Shown: positions 59,601-64,000 of the stretch, piece by piece
Layout of the letters: every line of letters starts with the position of its first letter
Numbering within the stretch: position 1 is the first letter of the stretch
Assembly: GCA_023525715.1 (NCBI GenBank)
Contig: CM042014.1
Coordinates: forward strand, 20,686,063 to 20,750,062
Reading direction: 5' to 3'
Length of the DNA stretch: 64,000 nt
Source of the DNA: Cichorium intybus
Taxonomy: Eukaryota; Streptophyta; Magnoliopsida; Asterales; Asteraceae
Position numbers and translations under genes: made by a program
The notes under the pieces: generated by a model
Seen by the model: only the letters and a program-made list of their open reading frames with translations
Told to the model about the DNA's origin: nothing
The model's database searches: none

Positions 59601-61954
59601 AAGTTTTGAAGATAATTGTTGATATTTCAAGAATTGGAGTTGAGGTATTTAAAAGGGAGAAATCGAAATAAAATGGAGAAATCATAATTGTGTAGAAATT
59701 TTGAAGAATTAAGCCTCCAACTCTTCTTTCTCTCTCTCTTATTTGGAATAATTTTCGCCCAAAAATATAAGGGAGAAATTGAAATTATGTGGATATTTTG
59801 AACTTATGAAGCAATTGATAACCAAGTTGAATTCTAGCAACAAATCTTTGTAGTAGAGCCATTGAGGTAGCTTCTACTCTACTTTTGATGCTTACTTGAA
59901 GAATTGAAGCTTCCATCAATGGTGAACCACTTCTTTGTTTTAATAATAATGAATTGATGATAGAACTTCTTGATTCTAAGTGGTTTATACTTGACTATAG
60001 TGTTTTATTGCTAATCTAATAGAGCTAATCCATTTTCATGGTCAAATTGGTGATTATGATGATTTGTGGGAAATTTTGGAACCCTAGCTAGAAGAATTAG
60101 CTAATGACTAATCTAGATCTGATTTGACCACGAATTTGGTGTTATGATGTACACTGAATAGAGAATCCATGGTTTTGTGCTAAATACATTGGATAGATTT
60201 CATCTAATGAGTCAAATGTGAAATTATGGTGCTTTAATGACGTTTTTGTGTCCTAACAAAGGTGAATCATTCATTGATTAATCTAAAATCAGTTTTGGTT
60301 ATGAAATTAGAGTTACATTATGATTTGGAGTTAGATTTAAGTGTTTCAAAACCAAATCATATAATAGAACAAGCGTTAGTAGTTATTTTTAGAATATTAA
60401 AACTTGATTTGATGATAGATCGATGAACTACTTAACTGATGATTTTATTAAGTTAATGATGTTATAAGGATGATATTCCATGTTTACGTTAGGTTTTGAA
60501 CAAATTATAATCACCTAGTTCATTAAACGTTGATTAGGAAGTGTTGGAATCAAGTTTTGCAAAGTAGGATATTGTTTTTGGCATTTCTACACGAAATAGG
60601 AATGTCTGGTCATTTACACTGGTTGTGTGAATTTCTTTGTTAATTCACATGATTCTTGTGATCTGATAACTCATTTTAATGATTCCAAATTGTCCAATCT
60701 TGGCCTTGATGCCTCTTAGATGCTTTCATTCATCCTATAAGGACGTGTAATGAATATTTAAGGATAGAATAATATGTATTATTGATCCTAGTTACAAAAT
60801 TTAAGGTAAATTGATGTTTGTTCTTTAGCCTAAATACATCTATATATGTGATGTTTGACATTTCTTACACCTAATGAAGTCGGATAGAAGATTGCATATA
60901 TCCTTGAGGTGAGTATGTTAGCTTTGAGCATGTGTCCTCTATTCCATTGTACTTTGAGATGTTTTCTTTATATATAAAATTATATGAGGAATTTTTCTGA
61001 AATACTATAAAAGTATTAAATTTCCCGTTCATGAATGTTTTGAGAAAATACATTTGAATTGGGGACAACTTATTATGTTTTCAAATAAGTTTAAATAATG
61101 ATCATGTGTATCCATGCATTAGGTGGGAACTTTGACTTATGTAGTCTAGAATGTGGACTGTAATTAGCCATTAATGTTGTAATGATTAGAACATGATATG
61201 AGGAGATAACTTGAGTTTTGATATTTTGAAATGTGTCTACTTCATTTTGTCTAACCCCAATATTACTCATTAGGATTCCCACGCATAAACTACTATTTTT
61301 ACATGTAGCCGATTTAGCAGGTTGAAGGATTAAGAAGATCCGACACATTTAAAAGAGCGTTAAATGTTATGTTTGAAATAGGAATTACACATTACCTTTG
61401 TACTTATGTTGATTGTGATGCCATTACAAACTATTTTACAATTTATTTTACTGTTAAAAGATTTAATGTTTTGAGACGTGATTAGTAATAATTTTATTTT
61501 AAATAATTTTCAAACTACTTTTACTATTTCAGCGACCCATGCAAGAGATGTTTCAAACACTTCCCTGCATGGACTCGCTCGGGAATCACCTAATATCTGA
61601 CGACTAAATATGCAACGTAAACATAATAAATGTATACTCCATATAAAAAAAGCTCATAATAATAAAACACAATGTTGCACAATGGTAATTGATAACCTCT
61701 TTACAATAAATCATCCATGTCTTTTCCACATAGATTTTACCATGATATACATAAAACAAAACAACTTGAAACCCATGCAGAAACATTCATCGTCAAATAA
61801 TACTCAATGCGTATACATGAACAACACACTATGCACATACATGATTTTTCTTATGTATCCCCCAATTGAAAATAGGCATGTACTCATATTTAGTCTGAAC
61901 GCAAATTCATGATGAATCTTACATGCCTCAAGCATCAACACTTATATCATACAT
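59601..61954. other. Intergenic DNA, nothing recognised
   Basis: AT-rich. Blocks such as GGTATTTAAAAGGGAG (59645) could belong to an old LTR, but no PBS, partner LTR or duplication was found. Confidence 0.35.
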
Positions 61955-62170
61955 TTTAGACACAAGAGGGCCTATACAAGTCAACACGGAGACCCCATCT
62001 CAGATTTTAAACTCCATATTACTCGTTTTAACCCCATCTCAGATTTTAAACTCCATTTTAGACACAAGAGGGCCTATACAAGTCAACATGGAGACCCCAT
62101 CGGCCTATACAAGTCAATATGGAGACCCCATCCCAAATTTTAAGCTTCATATTACTCGTTTTAACCAAAC
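61955..62170. repeat. Scrambled short direct repeats
   Basis: GGCCTATACAAGTCAA followed by GGAGACCCCATC occurs three times (about 61970, 62071, 62102), mixed with repeats of CAGATTTTAAACTCCAT and CATATTACTCGTTTTAACC. The order shows several local duplications. Confidence 0.75.
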
Positions 62171-63638
62171 GACACTTTAGACCCTTTCTACAAGTCCTAA
62201 TTAACATGCAAGTATTATCGAATAATTTTAAACCCTCACATGAAAAAGTCTACGGACAATATATACTACAACTGCATAACACATTATCGTATGCCATCAT
62301 GTCACTACTTTGACACGGACGTATGGATCAACCTATCTCATGTTGATTTAATTGCAAATCCAACCATGAAATTGATACTAATATCCCATATAAGGGCATA
62401 ACTCAGTTTGTTTCAGGTTGACATGTTAGGGGTTTAGGACAAAAAATCAGTAACTCAGTTCGATACTTGACAATGGCTTGTAGTGGGTTTCCCTCATTTT
62501 AAGTTTCCCTTGGCAGGGAACACTTTGCTAACTACTGATTTCCTGATCCTTGCGGGCCGCTAAGTCTGATAGTAGTTTCCCTCTCTTGGGAAACTTCTTG
62601 CTAACCAATTAGTTCATCGGCCTTGACAAGTCAGTGAGTACAGGATTTACCTTTCACACAGTAGGTTTGGTGTTGATTGATGGAGCCTAATTGGGGTTAT
62701 CAAGATTCAGCATTTAAGGGTTAGGGTAAATCTTTCCGTTAGGTGAAGGATTATTTGAAACAATGATTGAAATTTATGAAAACACCTAATAATCAATCAC
62801 CCTTTACTCATCTTTTCTCTAAGTTTGCTCGAAGTGTGAAGCTCTATGCGTGTGTGTTTCAATTCCATTATACATATATAACCTCGCGTAAGACGTTTAA
62901 TCATTCATAATCCAGTATATATAACCTCGCAAAGGACATTTGTGCATGAAGTGTGAAGTTCTTGTGTGCGTGTGTGTGAAATAAAGTATTATATAATCTC
63001 GCAAGTCTAATGTATGATTTATAATCTAGTGTGTGTTAGTGGGTGAACGTCGCCTTCTGTTTCAGCTACAAGGACAGAGATTCGATCAACAAGCACGCCA
63101 ATAAATAACTAATGTGGTATACCCAAAAGGTTAATCGTTTTTGCCAAATGTCAGAATATAAACTACGAAAACCCTGTAAAAACATTTACCGACTTTGGTG
63201 GTTTTTGTTGGCTCAAGATTCAATCACCAGATTACCATAATAAAAACCGGGTAGCCTAGACTGCTTATTGGGATGATAAAGTCAGGGATTAATCCCCAGA
63301 AATCAATGACAAATATATCATCGCCATACATCCATTCTAATTTTGGATCACGCATCATTTGCAACATAAAGAAAATAGGTAAACCACAACACTATACCCA
63401 TTCATGAGTGGCTAATACACGAGGACATGACAGTGTCTTTGCATAGTGGAACACTAATACGATATCTAAACACAATATTATACACTTCTTAGAAGTTAGA
63501 ACACATTCCGAAACTTTTACACCATTATACTCGTACAGAGGCTCAACGAGGCTCAACCATAAGCATAGCCCAGTGGCTTCTGATCTTCAAAAAGGACAGG
63601 ATACAAATATGCCTCTTATTATCAAGCTTTAACAGCAG
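62171..63638. other. Intergenic DNA and probable 3' flank of a minus-strand gene
   Basis: GTTTCCCT(C/T) segments near 62489-62590 form a loose repeat. No gene was recognised. Confidence 0.35.
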
Positions 63639-64000
63639 CTACTCCGTGATCAGCATTTCAACCTCATCAACACTAATAGGAATCTGTAAAAGAACAAAAT
63701 GGACACAATATTAGTCATTACTAGACTTTGAAGCATCAGGATTAATGTGTCTTTAGTCAACTTTAGGTGTTACTCAGGTTGATTTTTTTCGAGAAATTGT
63801 ATGTTTTCTTTTTAGAAAGTACAGATTTCTATAATTACGGAGATAGATTTGCTCAACACGATGAATCTTTCTACAGCATAACGGAGTTGGTTTAACATTA
63901 TCTGAAGCATGAAAACGTAAATGAGTACCGTCTAGGGTAACTAACTAACTAAGGATCTACGAGATTACCTGAGAGATCTGATTTGACGATTGACCGCAAA
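63639..64000 (-). CDS. Last two exons of an unknown minus-strand gene (partial, runs off right edge)
   Basis: A penultimate exon ends CTCTCAG|gtaatc at 63969 and reads GQSSNQISQ. After an intron (63968-63684) with acceptor ttcttttacag, the final exon 63683-63639 reads IPISVDEVEMLITE and stops with TAG. Phases agree across the junction. The protein is not recognised from this short tail. The exon call depends on splice signals and the smooth join. Confidence 0.4.

Noticed and set aside
59645..62500. Possible further LTR retrotransposon
   Set aside because: A TATTTAAAAG box and GTTTCCCT repeats were seen, but no paired LTR, PBS, PPT or coding relic could be found.

Overview
This is nuclear DNA from a flowering plant, almost certainly a eudicot. 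The evidence is spliced plant genes with GT..AG introns, RING-H2/ATL and F-box/kelch genes, a chloroplast rbcL fragment, AT-rich intergenic DNA and a dense crop of plant-type transposable elements. Species cannot be read from the sequence. All family calls rest on motifs recognised by eye.

Layout. 1-1.7 kb: a Copia retrotransposon on the minus strand that runs off the left edge and landed in an older Copia gag relic. 2.6-4.1 kb: a complete 1.48-kb mini LTR element with its target-site duplication (TSD). 4.5-5.0 kb: a foldback repeat. 6.1-7.4 kb: the 3' end of a decayed Copia. 7.5-16.9 kb: a nest in which a solo Gypsy-type LTR (TSD CTATA) is split by a 7.66-kb Copia element (TSD CTTTA) that is whole apart from two amber codons. 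17-17.85 kb: a second, larger foldback. 18.6-21.7 kb: a three-exon NT-C2 domain gene. 22-27.1 kb: tandem repeats, a Ulp1-like protease relic and a possible mitochondrial insert. 27.5-28.9 kb: a candidate small secreted-peptide gene and a spliced fragment of an unknown gene. 29.4 kb: a hAT MITE. 30.4-31.0 kb: an ATL-type RING-H2 gene. 32-44 kb: mostly AT-rich DNA with relics of Gypsy, LINE, rbcL and MITEs. 44.2-45.0 kb: a hAT transposase pseudogene. 45.1-54.3 kb: a complete 9.2-kb Gypsy element with TSD GTAAG, nearly identical LTRs and a dead pol. 54.7-55.8 kb: a PIF/Harbinger element carrying only the Myb-like ORF. 56.6-58.5 kb: a two-exon F-box/kelch gene. 59-64 kb: MITE-like and repeated DNA, then the last exons of a minus-strand gene leaving the right edge.

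Host genes that look functional are the NT-C2 gene, the ATL RING gene, the F-box/kelch gene and probably the gene at the right edge; the 59-aa secreted peptide is a candidate. They are unrelated single genes, not a cluster. The most unusual element is the Gypsy at 45-54 kb. It must have inserted recently, yet its pol was probably already broken, which suggests it was moved in trans. Its two LTRs have since expanded different AT tracts inside one shared minisatellite.
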